This document shows positions 24,449 to 36,482 of a stretch of 64,000 bases of DNA, piece after piece; the stretch's first letter is position 1; each line of letters opens with the position of its first letter. The stretch is from assembly GCA_016490735.1 (NCBI GenBank), contig JAEMWC010000560.1:526914-590913 (forward strand), written 5' to 3'. The notes under the pieces were generated by a model. It did no database searches, was not told where the DNA came from, and saw nothing but the letters and a program-made list of their open reading frames with translations. This DNA comes from Pachyseris speciosa (lineage: Eukaryota > Cnidaria > Anthozoa > Scleractinia > Pachyseridae). Made by a program: the position numbers and the translations under genes.

Positions 24449-25091
24449 GTATGATTGTTGCATGCCAAATACAGCCCCATAAAGCTATTTTCTTCCAAGA
24501 CATATTAGCATTGAACAATATATGGTATTTCAGAGTAAGTGAACTGTTTGAAAGGACATGAGTGTAAAGATTGGTCATGTGGAGAAGGCAAACAATATTG
24601 TTCAACAATTGGGATTAAGTGTACTGTACTTCTTGTTGCCCCTTAATGCAATCTTAATTTTCTTACACTGAATTCATTCAGAAGATGTATACCATCTTCA
24701 AAGCAATAAGGCCACTCAAGTAAAACAAATGTCATTTGTTTTTTCTTTAATTATCTTACTTTATTTCCCTTCCATGGTTAAGATGACATTTAGGTACATG
24801 AATGCTCTGTGCAGTACAAAGACAAATTAATACACTGTAAGGCAAGGTTTATTACAAAATATCTCTAAGTTTTGAGACTTATCTATAAAACGCTATTGAC
24901 TCGCCGGAAACTCATGATGTCAGGGGATACCATCAAAATGATGGAAAACTGCTATGTGCATGTGGCATTGATGGGATCACATTTTGATCAAGAAGGTAAT
25001 AGTTAAACATTCCAATTGCTACATGTAATAGAATTTTTTTAAAGATTTTCTTACTCTGAAGAGGGAAGATTTAATATGTAATTTTAAAATA

Positions 25092-25529
25092 TCTTTAAAG
25101 TGTCTATATTGTCTTCTGGTTTTTGGTGGTTCTGATATGTACATAAGGAGTAGATAGCTGTTCAAAAAGGTTTTTCGAATTCCGCCGTGTTTTTGCCCTG
25201 AAATCGTTGTTCAAATTTCCCGCTTAAGCCACGCCCATCAAACAAGGGGCATGGGTATATTCCTGATTTGACGTCACAAACTGCTTTGCATGCATGTTTA
25301 CAAAGACTTAATGAGGTGCAAATCAGTTTGTGATGTCAGATCAGGAATAGACCCACGCTCCTTACTAGCTCGGTCAAGTTTGATGGGCGTGGCTCAAGCG
25401 GGAAATTTGAACGACGATTTCAGGGCAAAACCACAGCGGAATTTGAAAAAACTTTTTTCAATAGCTATCTACTCCTTATGTATATACCAGAACCACAAAA
25501 AAATAGAAGACGATGTAGACACTTTAAGG
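25092..25529. mobile_element. Long fold-back MITE
   Basis: The two halves are inverse copies for about 200 bp each: ctttaaagtgtct...cataaggagtagatagct...gccctgaaatcgt...caaatttcccgctta...cacgcccatcaaac and its inverse on the right. The halves meet near 25310. No coding capacity; superfamily not determined. Confidence 0.85.
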
Positions 25530-25942
25530 TTTTAAGGCAGATAGGCAGACCACATCCATTTCTTGCCATGTTTCACTGCAATTCAATGTCAAATTATGCC
25601 AAAAAATGTGATAAGTAACAACACTCTTAGGATATGTTCAGATGGCTGTTGTCTTGGAAAGGGGAACGTGATGAAAGTTGAAGGCTATGTGTAACTTAAC
25701 AGATTATGTTATACATTGTCAGTAACAATCTTGTCTTGGAAACTTTTTGTCGCAAATTGGGAAAAATCAGTTGATTTCTGAACCAAGTGGATGTCTTTGG
25801 CAGCCAACGCCTTTTGTGAGAATGTTGGGAACAAATAACTTACAATTTGGTCTACATTCAGAAATTCATAAAATAAATTGAAACAAACCATTGCACATTG
25901 CGTGCTCAACATACTGACTTGTTTAATGTTTCCCATTCAAAG

Positions 25943-27501
25943 TCTGTGGAAAGCAAAGAGCAGGCATCGAAGGGGATGTAGAAGTAAGGGTGCTGCAACC
26001 TACTATGTCTTCCACAAGGATGATTGTGGGAGACATAGTGGAAGGTATGTTAAAAAAATTCACTCTTTTCTTGCTTTTGAAACACCTTGTGAAAGTATCC
26101 ATTTGACTAACATTCCCCTTCTTAATTGAATATAGGAAACAATAGAGATTTTCCAAACAACCTACGCACGGCCATTCAAGAGGCATGGCAGACTGCGCAA
26201 GTAATTCGGTCACAAAGGTACTGAGCTGTAAGCAAATCCTTTTTTCATAAATGAACAACATCTAACCACTACAGATTCTCTGCTTTCTCATACTCTTCTT
26301 GCCTCTCTCCTGCCTTCATACCCACCATATTTCCTTCATACCCTCCTTTCATCCATCCATCCTCCCTTTTTTCTTTGTACCCTACTCCACTCTTTCTCCC
26401 TATTTGCCTCTCTATCCCCTCTCTTTGATAAAATGTTGACAGTTGTCATTAAATCCAGTAGCAATTGTTTACAGAGTGAAACTCGTTGACTTCACACATT
26501 TGTCCTATATTAAAAGTGACTTCATAATTTTTCAGGGGGCTTTTACAGCAAGACCGCGATTTGAAGGAAAAATAAGATGAGGAATACTTGAAATCGGTTA
26601 GTACTGAATTTAAAAGTGACGTACATATACAATTAACAGTATAGAAACTACTTGTCACAGTGTATACCTTTTAAATGACAAATTCCTAGCAAAAGGAATA
26701 TTATTTTGAAATCGGGCTAAAGCTGAGCAGTACTTTCAAAATACAAAAAATAGGTACGTGAAGACAGAAGAAAGCATCAAGACAAACAACACCAAGGACA
26801 ACAGGTGGATGCCAATCTTGATGTTTGCTATTCCTAGCTGTAGACAATTTGTGCCTAGTGTGTTGTTGGTATAGTTATCGAAATCAGTTACCATACTCTA
26901 AATCTAAATCATTTTAGGGCAATAATTTAACAGGTAAGGAATGATTTAAACCAGAGCAGAAAAATTAATAATGTATACAATTAAGCTTACATGCATGTAG
27001 GTACTGCCCAGTAATTTCAGCAAACCACAATTGGAAATTATTAATTAAACAGTCATAATTGATTAATGAATGATAATGGAAGTAACATGTAATTTATTAC
27101 CACAAAAAAATAATAATAACAACAAAAACAACAACAACAACAACAATAATAATAATAATAATAATAATGCTTTGATTAACCACACAATGTTTTGAAGTTC
27201 ATTTTTTAATGAAGACAATACATGTTTCGGATGAGACATCATCTATCATCAGTTGTACAGTGAGGAATAAAATGAAAATGAATAAATAGTGTAACAAAGT
27301 AAGATCTGAACAAGAATAGTTAAGGATGAAGACTTGTTGCTTATTTTCATTTTATTCCTCACTGTACAACTGACGATGGATGATGTCTCATCCAAAACAT
27401 GTACTGTCTTCATTAAAAAATGAACCTCACAAACATCGTGTGGATCATCAAAGCGATATCTTACTTCGTGCTGCTACGAAGCCTTAATAACAGTAATAAT
27501 A

Positions 27502-27532
<31 letters not shown>

Positions 27533-28758
27533 TGACAATAATAATAATAACAAGATGACTTGACTTTCTAATGATCGACTTGTGTGCATAGGTTAAATCT
27601 GCTGAAAAACAAGTCAAAGAAAGAGATGATAATGAAGATAAGGTAAGATGAAATATATGTTTTCCTATCTGAGTTCTGAGTAGCTGTTTTTTCAATTCCA
27701 CAATAGTCTGGACCAAGGTTCAACCAGCTTTTTATGACCAACAATTAAAGTTTTGATTGAATGGGTACTTGTAAACAGAAAAAACAAACCCAGAAACACA
27801 CAAAAAACAATGAAGGCTGTTCATGTCACAGACCACATTGCATATTCCTAAATTCTCGTCCATAAAAAGCTTCAAATTCATTTACAGGATGCCACCACTA
27901 GTGACGCCTTAGAGGAAACAGTGGTGGACTCTGATGAGGTAACGCATTTTCCTCCAGTTTAATAGGAAATGTGGATGGACATTTATGACAACTGATTAAC
28001 ATTGCATTGGTTATAATTATGCTGCCAGCTGAAAACGAAGTAGAACGAGTAATAATATTATTTAATAACAAGATGGTTTATTATCTTATTATCTTGGGTT
28101 GCCACTTTACTGAATTATTACCACAAAAATTGCTGTCTTTTAAAGTTTGAATGACATCTTATTGGAGAAACAAATTTCTTTATTGCATAGACATCTTTGG
28201 CCCTTCACAATATATGTTTCCATAATTATTCGATAATTGTCATTATCGGGGAGCAGGGTTGGCGTAGTGGTGAGAGCGCTCGTCTTCCACCAATGTGTCC
28301 CGGGTTCGATTCCCGGACTCGGCGTCATAGGTGGGCTGAGTTTGTTGGTTCTCTACTCTGCTCCGAGAGGTTTTTCTCCGCGAACTCCGGTTTTCCCCTC
28401 TCCCAAAAACCAACATTTGATTTGATTTATTTATTAGAGTAGATGTGATTTAAAAATTGTAAAGCGCCATTGATCTGTATTTGTAAATGGCGCTATATAA
28501 GTAATAAATTATTATTATTATTATTATTAGAAAATAACACAGTCAATCCTGCATGTACGCGTAGCAGTTTAACTTGTATTACTCTTTTCTTATTTCATTG
28601 CTTCTTCTACTTTTTTCCATCCGTTTATTAGTATAAATGTTGCTGTATATCAAAAAGGAAGAGAAAATGGAATCAAAAGAGGGAAAAAGCTAAAAGGAAG
28701 ACACTAACTTGAAATCAATTATTTTTAGGTCCGAAAAAAACGGATGGGCGCCCCTTAA
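25943..28758 (+). CDS. Exons of an unrecognised gene (partial, C-terminal end)
   Basis: Candidate exons are 25943-26044, 26136-26217, a start at 26536, then 27592-27642, 27888-27938 and 28729-28758. The first pair joins in phase (GAA G|GA AAC) and reads ...VEVRVLQPTMSSTRMIVGD..., then NNRDFPNNLRTAIQEAW. The third reads RGLLQQDRDLKEK and then meets a stop, so either it ends there or its boundary differs. The last three exons are phase 0 with good donors and acceptors: a basic/acidic 17-residue exon (VKSAEKQVKERDDNEDK), an acidic one (DATTSDALEETVVDSDE), and a basic last exon VRKKRMGAP then TAA. An upstream start was not found. The wording recalls linker regions of large cnidarian multidomain proteins, but I assign no function. 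Confidence 0.5.
27110..27168. repeat. AAC/AAT trinucleotide microsatellite
   Basis: Runs of aac followed by aat. Confidence 0.9.
27183..27440. mobile_element. Palindromic retroelement terminus with paired hammerhead-like cores
   Basis: The left arm (ttcattttttaatgaagac...catgtttcggatgagacatc...ttgtacagtgaggaataaaa) is inverted on the right (tttattcctcactgtacaac...gatgtctcatcc...atgtactgtcttc). The left arm on the minus strand reads CTGATGA, a stem of gatgatgtctcatc type, then CGAAAC, a full hammerhead core. The right arm carries CTGACGA...catccAAAAC, with GAAA changed to AAAA. This head-to-head layout recurs at 14979-15158 and 44146-44300. Confidence 0.7.
27490..27551. repeat. AAT/AAC trinucleotide microsatellite
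   Basis: ataataataata run with single-base interruptions. Confidence 0.9.
28248..28530 (+). mobile_element. tRNA-derived SINE
   Basis: The head contains an A-box-like gttggcgtagtggtgagagc and a B-box gggttcgattcc in tRNA spacing, followed by ggactcggcg. A conserved body follows (gtgggctgagtttgttggtt...ctctgctccgagaggttttt...caaaaaccaacatttgattt...gtaaatggcgctatataag). It ends in an ATT microsatellite at about 28508-28530. The 3' hook taaagcgc...aatggcgctat is probably a LINE-shared tail. It sits in the intron between the fifth and sixth exons of the surrounding gene. Confidence 0.85.
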
Positions 28759-29131
28759 CCCACTGTCCATCTCCTTGTGAGCCGACAGGGTTGTTGGGGT
28801 AGTCATTGAGATTGCCAATTAAAAAATGGGAAAACAAAACCAACCGTTGATTATTTGAATTGTCATTATTCTCAAGCCTTGACTAAAAATTGGAAACAAA
28901 CAACAGAAAAAATAATAGATCATTTGAATTGTCGTTACAATAGAACTTATTCATATCCTCCGTAAAGAACTGGAACTAGCTAAATGCATTCCCCACAAGG
29001 CGTCCACTTCATGCTAGATACAGTACTAATATGATCTATTTACATGAAAAGTGAGAAATACAATAAGGAGTGAGGACTGTAGTTATTTTACTATTGCTGT
29101 AATAGGATATCTCTATTGTAAAATTGTTTTA

Positions 29132-29192
29132 CGAAAAAAAAAAAGAGAGAGAGAGAGACAGAGAGATAGAGAGAGAGAGACAGAGAGAGGGA
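29132..29192. repeat. GA dinucleotide tract
   Basis: gagagaga run with aca and ata interruptions. Confidence 0.9.
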
Positions 29193-29586
29193 GATATGCT
29201 TTTGGTTGAGTACCGCAACCATATTGAGTGATAAATTGTAATTTGTCAGCAGAACCATATGCCTTATTGCTGCACATCAAATTTCTTCTTAAATTTTGTA
29301 AATACTTTTTCATTCACTAATTTTGTATTTCATAGTCCCTGTAATGTTTATTTCTACTTTCAACACGATACTCACTGTATGTGGGGACGAAAACACGTTT
29401 TAATTTTGGGGAGATAATATTTTGTAAACTATTTGTAATATTTGTCTTTCCTTCATTTACCCCCTATTCTATTCGAACGTTACGTTATCTTATAATTTAA
29501 AGTGATAAAGAACACGAAATTATCAATGTTGTTTGATTAACAAATAATAATAAAGTCAGTTTTTAAATGACTACCCACATTGTGTT

Positions 29587-29872
29587 TCTTACGATAAGGG
29601 GTTCTTATTTCTTGCATTCTCGTGTTGTATTGTTACGATGAAGGGTTGTATTTCTTACGCTCGGGGTTTGTTAGTTCTTACGTCCGAGGGTCATAATTTA
29701 CGTTGGGGGGTTGTATTTTCTTACGTTCGGGGGTTGTATTTCTTACGTTTGGAGGTTGTAAGTTCTTACGTTCGGAGGTTGTAATTTCTTACGTTCAGGG
29801 GTTCTATTTCTTACGTTCGTGGGTTGTAAGTTCTTACCTTCGGGGTTGTAAGTTCTTACGCTTTTGGGTTCA
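29587..29872. repeat. Minisatellite array, block 1
   Basis: Degenerate 20-25-bp repeats related to ttcttacgttcgggggttgt. The first copies (from 29587) are the most diverged. The block ends in gggttcagcctggaatgtgt, the start of the conserved tail. Confidence 0.9.
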
Positions 29873-29908
29873 GCCTGGAATGTGTTTTCTTAAAAGTGGC
29901 GGTCTTAA

Positions 29909-30292
29909 AGGAGCACTGTCACCGGGATTTTTGTTGTTTTTGGTTCAATTCTGCCAAAATTACTGCCTTTTACCTGTTATCGTGCAAAAGATGCTCTTAC
30001 AGAATCAGCAAGACGAATTACAATGAAATTTTAGCAGGAAGAGCTAATTCATAATAAGTTTTTTGGTGATTTTTCAATGCATAGCTTGAAATTTTGAAAA
30101 AACTGGCAAGTTTTTTCAAATTTCAATCCATTTCCATCCTCGTCATCTTACATGGAATACAGACGTTTATGGTGTCAATGCAGTACTATAGTCTTTGGCA
30201 ACAAAACTAGACCATTATTTTAAGGCTTCCACTGATGCATTGGCAGTTTTAAGCTTTTTAAAGTGATGGTACAATAGCGTGACACTGCCCCT
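29909..30292. mobile_element. TTAA-flanked (piggyBac-type) MITE
   Basis: It begins aggagcactgtcac and ends gtgacactgcccct, which are inverted repeats with two mismatches. It is flanked by TTAA at 29905-29908 and 30293-30296. The empty site ggtcttaacatttag is present in the next tail at about 32336-32350, so the insertion and its TTAA duplication can be read directly from the window. Confidence 0.9.
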
Positions 30293-30296
30293 TTAA

Positions 30297-30400
30297 CATT
30301 TAGTTATATAGCGGGTTTCTGGTGTTGTGAATTGCATAAGGGTGTTTTCATTATTTGTTGTTACAAATTTTATACAGCGACCTTTTCCCAGCTGCTGATA
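30297..30400 (+). mobile_element. Conserved tail of minisatellite unit 1
   Basis: The sequence catttagttatatagcgggt...ggtgttgtgaattg...acaaattttatacagcgacc ttttcccagctgctgata recurs at 31296-31400 and 32341-32470. The head of the tail (cagcctggaatgtgttttct...gcggcggtct) lies at 29870-29905, separated from this part by the TTAA MITE. Confidence 0.85.
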
Positions 30401-31252
30401 CGTTCGGGGGTTGTATTTCTCACGTTTTCTTACGTTCGGGGGTGGTAAGTTCTTACGTTCGGGGGTTGCATTTCTTACGCTCGGGGGTTGCATTTCTTAC
30501 ATTCGGGGGTTATAATTCTTACGTTCGGGGGTTGTAAGTTCTTACGTTCGGGGGTTATAATTCTTACGTTCGGGGGTTATATTTCTTACGTTCGGGAGTT
30601 GTATTTCTTACGTTCGGGGTTGTAATTTCTTACGTTCGGAGGTTGTAATTTCTTACGTTGGGGGGTTGTATTTCTTACGTTCGGGGGTTGTATTTCTTAC
30701 GTTCGGGGGTTGTAAGTTCTTACGTTCGGAGGTTGTAAGTTCTTACCTTCGGGGGTTGTAATTTCTTACGTTGGGGGTTGTATTTCTTACGTTCGGGGGT
30801 TGTAAGTTCTTACGTTCGGGGGTTGTAAGTTCTTACGTTCGGGGGTTGTAAGTTCTTACGTTCGGGGGTTGTATTTCTTACGTTCGGGGGTTGTAATTTC
30901 TTACGTTCGGGGGTTGTATTTCTTACGTTCGGGGGTTGTATTTCTTACGTTCGGGGGTTGTAAGTTCTTACGTTCGGGGGTTGTAAGTTCTTACGTTCGG
31001 GGGTTGTAAGTTCTTACGTTCGGGGGTTGTAATTTCTTACGTTCGGGGGTTGTATTTCTTACGTTCGGGGGTTGTAATTTCTTACGTTCGGGGTTGTATT
31101 TCTTACGTTCGGGGGTTGTAAGTTCTTACCTTTGGGGGTTGTAATTTCTTACGGTCGGGGGTTGTAAGTTCTCTTACGTTCGGGGGTTGTAATTTCTTAC
31201 GTTCGGGTATTGTAAGCTCTTATAGTCGGGGGTTGTAAGTTCTTACACTCGT
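30401..31252. repeat. Minisatellite array, block 2
   Basis: About 35 tandem copies of a 22-23-bp unit, ttacgttcgggggttgtaag with ttc or tttc, of which two main length variants alternate (gtatttc / gtaagttc / gtaatttc). Many neighbouring units are identical, which suggests recent expansion. Confidence 0.95.
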
Positions 31253-31400
31253 GGGTTCAACCTGGAATGTGTTTTCTTAACAGCGGCGGTCTATATAACA
31301 TTTAGTTATTTAGCGGGTTTCTGGTGTTGTGAATTACATTTCATTATTTGCTGTGACAAATTTTATATAGCGACCTTTTCCCAGATGCTGATAATGATCA
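31253..31400 (+). mobile_element. Conserved tail of minisatellite unit 2
   Basis: gggttcaacctggaatgtgt, gcggcggtct, catttagttatttagcgggt, then the closing cccagatgctgataatgatc. Same order as the tails at 30.3 and 32.4 kb. Confidence 0.85.
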
Positions 31401-32300
31401 AGTTGTTCTTACGTTTGGAGGTTGTATAAGTTCTTACGTTCGGGGGTTGCATTTCTTGTAATTTCTTACGTTCCTGGGTTGTAAGTTCTTACGTTCGGGG
31501 GTTGTAAGTTCTTACATTTGGAGATTGTAAGTTCTTACGTTCGGGGGTTGCATTTCTTGTAATTTCTTACGTTTCGTGGGTTGTAAGTTCTTACGTTCGT
31601 GGGTTGTAAGTTCTTACGTTCGGGGATTGCATTTCTTGTAATTTCTTACGTTCGTGGGTTGCATTTCTTGTAATTTCTTACGTTTCGTGGGTTGTAAGTT
31701 CTTACGTTCGTGGGTTGTAAGTTCTTACGTTCGGGGATTGCATTTCTTGTAATTTCTTACGTTCGTGGGTTGCATTTCTTGTAATTTCTTACGTTTCGTG
31801 GGTTGTAAGATCTTACGTTCGTGGGTTGTAAGTTCTTACGTTCGGGGATTGAATTTCTTGTAATTTCTTACGTTCGTGGTCTTACGTTCGTGGGTTGTAA
31901 TTTCTTACGTTCGGGGGTTGTAAGTTCTTACGTTCGGGGGTTGTATTTCTTACGTTCGGGGGTTGTAAGTTCTTACGTTCGGGGGTTGTATTTCTTACGT
32001 TCGTGGGTTGTAAGTTCTTACGTTCGGGGGTTGCATTTCTTGTAATTTCTTACGTTCGTGGTCTTACGTTCGTGGGTTGTAATTTCTTACGTTCGGGGGT
32101 TGTAAGTTCTTACGTTCGGGGGTTGTATTTCTTACGTTCGGGGGTTGTATTTCTTACGTTCGTGGGTTGTAAGTTCTTACGTTCGGGGTTGCATTTCTTG
32201 TAATTTCTTACGTTCGTGGTCTTACGTTCGTGGGTTGTAATTTCTTACGTTCGGGGGTTGTAAGTTCTTACGTTCGGGGCTTGTAAGTTCTTACGCTCGT
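31401..32300. repeat. Minisatellite array, block 3
   Basis: Same 22-23-bp unit with more variants (gcatttcttgtaatttctta forms), arranged in higher-order repeats of about 105 and 160-180 bp, for example at 31560-31850 and 31820-32260. Confidence 0.95.
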
Positions 32301-32470
32301 GGGTTCAGCCTGGAATGTGTTTTCTTAAAGGCGGCGGTCTTAACATTTAGTTATATAGCGGGTTTCTGGTGTTGTGAATTACATAAGGGTGTTTTCACTA
32401 TTTGTTGTTACAAATTTTATATAGCGACCTTTTTCGAGCTGCTGATAATATTCGCAGCTGCTGATAATGA
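32301..32470 (+). mobile_element. Conserved tail of minisatellite unit 3
   Basis: gggttcagcctggaatgtgt to ttttatatagcgaccttttt, then a doubled closing motif gctgctgataat(attc)gcagctgctgataatgatc. Confidence 0.85.
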
Positions 32471-32853
32471 TCCAAACCTCGTTGGTGTCGAGTTTCTTAG
32501 AAACCTCGTTGTTGTCGCCTTTCTTATAAACCTCGTTGGTGTCGAGTTTCCTAAAAACCTTTTTGGTATCGAGTTTCCTAAAAACCTCGTTGGTGTAGTG
32601 TTTCTTAAAAACCCCGTTGGTGTCGCGTTTCTTAAAAACCGCCTTGGCGTCGCGTTTCTTAAAATCCAAACCCCGTTAGTGTCGCGTTTCTTAAAAACCC
32701 CGTTAGTGTCGCGTTTCTGAAAAACCCCGTTAGTGTCGAGTTTCTACAAAACCGTGTTGGTGCCGCGTTTCTTAAAAACCCCGTTAGTGTCGTGTTTCTT
32801 TAAAACCTCGTTGGTGTCGAGTTCGGCTAAAACCAGTGTTGGTGTCGCGTTTC
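32471..32853. repeat. Minisatellite array, 28-30-bp unit
   Basis: About 13 tandem copies of a unit like aacctcgttggtgtcgagtt plus tcttaaa. The unit is unrelated to the 22-bp array. The array is cut by a TTAA element at 32854 and resumes at about 36250-36355. Confidence 0.95.
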
Positions 32854-32857
32854 TTAA

Positions 32858-35800
32858 AGTGCCGCTAACCTCAAAAATTTTTTTCATTTTAAATGTTTCG
32901 TCTCTGAATTAGAAGCAGAACCGTGAAAAAATGTTTTGATTCCGTTGAATCTTCGTTTTTGTGTGCCCCGGTAAAGTCTCGAAATTACGACCAAAAACGC
33001 CGCCATTTTGTTTCACGACCGAGTTATGGGGAGATTGGGTTCAGCGCTTGTATGATGTCATCCCGGAGAACGGAAGTTCTGTTGCGCTTACAAAGTTGTT
33101 TGAAGGAAGCTCAATAATTCTAACTCTGAGGGCAAATAAGACATGATTTTAACCGTTAATTTATATTCATAGTATTGTCACATGTAACATTTCTCTCCTA
33201 AGAGAATGAGCCAAATACAGACCGGCTGTTCGTGAAATAAACATATTCCGATCGGCTGATCTCACAAGCATTTTATGCCCTTTTATACGGTGAAAACAGA
33301 AAATTCCAATGAGTCCGTTCAGTGAAAAGATGTCCTCTTTAAAACTCGTTTATTGTATAGTGATACAACCCAACCATGTGCATGTACCACGTTTCCAATG
33401 CATCGTGATATTCGGTGTGCTGCGTATCAGATACACAAAGGATTTAACCGCAGCGACACAAAGTGGTCCAGAATGTAATGGCAGCTAAAATAATTGTTCC
33501 TCGATATGTACCTTTAGGAAAACCTCATCAATCTAACTTCCTTTAAATTTTTCGGCTTCATGAGTGCTACAGTCTTCGACACAAGCGCTCTATTAAAACC
33601 GGTTTCCAACGTCAATAATCAAAAGATATTTCAGAGGCCATGCTAATTCACTGACAGAAACCCATGTCACTGATCAATACATTGTAGACTGCTAAGAAAA
33701 CTTGAAGTGTTTACAAATCAAATTGATTAACTTCACCGAATTCAGTTGATTTAGACGATGGTGCCACTCGAACTTCATGTTCAAATGGAGCTACATGTAG
33801 TAAAATATATCCAATCGCGTGTAAATTTGTGTCAGTTTGTTTACATCGGATATATGCAAATTATTCTCGCATCGCGAAGTTGCGTTCGTTTAGACGGATA
33901 CGTAGCCTCAAATTTTAATTGCAGTAAGCTATATTTATTTTATTTTACCATGCCTTGACTTCGTTCACAGTACTGCCTGAGGATAACTAGAAGTTCAGCT
34001 AATCCTCAAGTCACGTAATTCGCGTCGGCTGAGCTCACTTTCCGTTCTCTTGTCAAATCTATCTTTGCCTTCTTTGAATAGATACCATAAATAAAGACTC
34101 TCCCATAAATAGGCACTTCCACAATTAATTGCTGATGTTCGTTTAAAATACCGATCTAAAGTCGGATGTGCGCCGTTTATATAAAACAAGAGGCTACAAT
34201 TAGCCTAAACTCGGGCTTGCAAAAAACAGTATTGTATCCCTAACTTAGCGCTAAACAAAAGAATAGAGGGAAGTCTGTCTTTCTTACATCGGACGCATTG
34301 TGTTTAGCTTGTGTTGGAGTCTATTTCTTTAGACCCCTATCAACATATATTCCTCTAAAATACAGCTCAACCATTGAGAACAATAATTAAAACACTTGTA
34401 AAAAATATTTCTAAAAGAACAAGGAAAAGAGAAACAGAAAAAATAAAGCCCGTGATATATACCACTAAAAGACATCGAACCCGAGTTAGCTGCATCACAG
34501 GCAGGAACAATGACCTTTAGGCCACAGAGGTTTATCGTTATGCAAGGTGATAAAAATAGTGTATTGATTAAAAAAAACTAAGCACACTTGTTTTCGCTTC
34601 GATGGATAATTGTTTGAGAAAGGAAATGCTTATCGAACGATGTAGCATTTTTTCGCATAAACGTTAATGGAGTCTCGGTGAAATGTGAGTAGAAAATTAA
34701 TTAGCAGAGTGAAACTGTTTACAAATACGTCAATCCAGGGTCATTTGAAACACAAGAAAGGAACGTTTCTGGACAGTTTCAAGTGACGCTAGTACATTTG
34801 TAAAAACTAATCGCTTATCATTCAAAAATTAAAGTCCAGAAATTGAGATATTGTGGGAAAATAGTAAATAAACTACCTGTCAAAGTCTCAGGGGTGTGTG
34901 ATATCCCGTACTTGAGTTATTCAACAAAATGTACATCTCAATGGAGCGGATACGGGGAACACGGCAGTCCATCTGGAGTTAAATTTTGGTCATGTTAAAA
35001 GCTTTCTTCTCGCTGTTGAACTTGCAAACATTCGTATAGACACTTCTCTTAACATATTAGTTGTTCAGACTTCAAAGACACAACGTGAATCGACGTTTTC
35101 CGATACGTGACAACAGGCATCATTCTTGCTGTTGATATGAGATTTACACTTCCGAATCACTCGGCCGTGAAAGGTCAAACTCCCTTTGTCTGTAGTCTCT
35201 AATTTTTGGCGCTCCCCTCGCGTCGCGTCTCCTCGCAACTTCGCGCGCGCACGTGTCTTTTGCCCGCCCCACAATCCATCGCCAAAATTAGAGACTACTC
35301 GCAGTCTACTGAAGCAGACACGAGGAAACACGGCAGTCCATCTGGAGTTAAGTTTACTCATGTTAAAAGCTCTCTTCTCGCCGTTGAACTTGCAAACATT
35401 CGCATAGACACTTCTCTTAACATATTGTTTGTTCAGACTTCAAAAGACACAAGGTGAATCGACATTTTCCGATACGTGACAACAGGCATCACTCTGTTAA
35501 AAATAGTTAGCGCTTGCGCAGAAACGCCGGAAGTGAGCTTTGTGGATGATACTCGACGACGAAAAAGAAGAACCGTCGGTAATTTTAGACCCGGGCGCCG
35601 CGCGAGACGCGGGCAGCCCGAGTAATAACAATTATTGTTTTCAAACAATTATTGTTTTCAAACCGCTCGGTCGTTCAAGATTGAAATGTTAAATCAAAGG
35701 TTTTGCTCACCAGCAGCGCACACAGAACCACGAGGTACAGCAGATAACACTTATAAACGAAGTTAATCTTTTTCGTCTTCCCTTCTTCCGCGAATCTTGC

Positions 35801-36245
35801 TGTCCATTCCTGGTCTTATAACCATGAGGTTCCTTCGAGCTCCTCGCCGATTCCGTTCTAGTTCCACTTCAGAAATGAAGTTAATTTGGTCTTCACCCTA
35901 CACATAGCCTGACTCTGACTCCGAGGACGGGGAGGACATGATTCCAACACAATTTTGACTACTGCCAGGCTTTTACCCTCCAATATGTTCTTCGATGACC
36001 CCAACAAACGCTTGCAAAAACAGAGATTGACTGAAAAGCTATCATTTCAATCGTTCCCGGGATGACGTCACCAACCACGTTGGACCCAGACTCCCTTTTA
36101 CTCGGCCGTGCAACAAATTGAATGAGACTTTGGCTGTCCATAAAAAATCGGGGATTCAACCAAATCCAATAATTCTTTCGCCGAAATACTCGAATGATAA
36201 ATAGATTTATTTAGGCGAAAAAAATTTGGGGGAGTTAGGTGCACT
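32858..36245. mobile_element. 3.4-kb TTAA-flanked DNA element
   Basis: The left end agtgccgctaac and right end gttaggtgcact are inverted, with a longer imperfect inverted region behind (caaaaatttttttc / gaaaaaaatttggg, and tgatgtcatcccgg / cgggatgacgtcac). Both sides carry TTAA (32854-32857 and 36246-36249). It sits in the 28-30-bp minisatellite, whose units continue on both sides. A third copy of the same end starts at 63669. No transposase is recognisable inside, so it is probably non-autonomous and nested with other MITEs. The duplication fits piggyBac. Confidence 0.85.
34950..35492. repeat. Direct repeats around a palindrome, inside the TTAA element
   Basis: A block of about 170 bp (ggaacacggcagtccatctgg...gacaacaggcatca) at 34955-35122 recurs at 35325-35492. 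Between them lies a palindromic MITE-like sequence (gtagtctctaatttttggcg...cgccaaaattagagactac) at 35191-35307. Confidence 0.85.
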
Positions 36246-36482
36246 TTAAAAAACCCGTTAGTGTCGCGTTTCTAAGAAAATATATTGGTCTAGCTTTGCT
36301 TAAAAACCTCGTTGGCAAAGATTTTTTCAAAAGCCTCGTTGGTATCTAGTGTCTTAACATTCCATCATGATCAAGATTGGCATTGAAATTAGTTTCTGCG
36401 CTGGAACGTTAGGACTCTCTAAACTGGGAAATCACATATACGTGACTCGCCTACTCATTGCTATGTACATTTCATTTTTCAG

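Noticed and set aside
29703..30026. Open frames across the minisatellite (also 31821-32203, 32379-32669)
   Set aside because: They are by-products of a repeat unit lacking stops in one frame; no start context or conserved protein.
30401..32300. Regularly spaced repeats as a CRISPR array
   Set aside because: The units are head-to-tail 22-23-bp minisatellite copies without unique spacers, in a eukaryotic genome, and no cas-like gene is present.
34440..34540. tRNA-like sequence on the minus strand
   Set aside because: Only a B-box-like gggttcgatg and a loose A-box match; the arms do not pair. Too weak to list.
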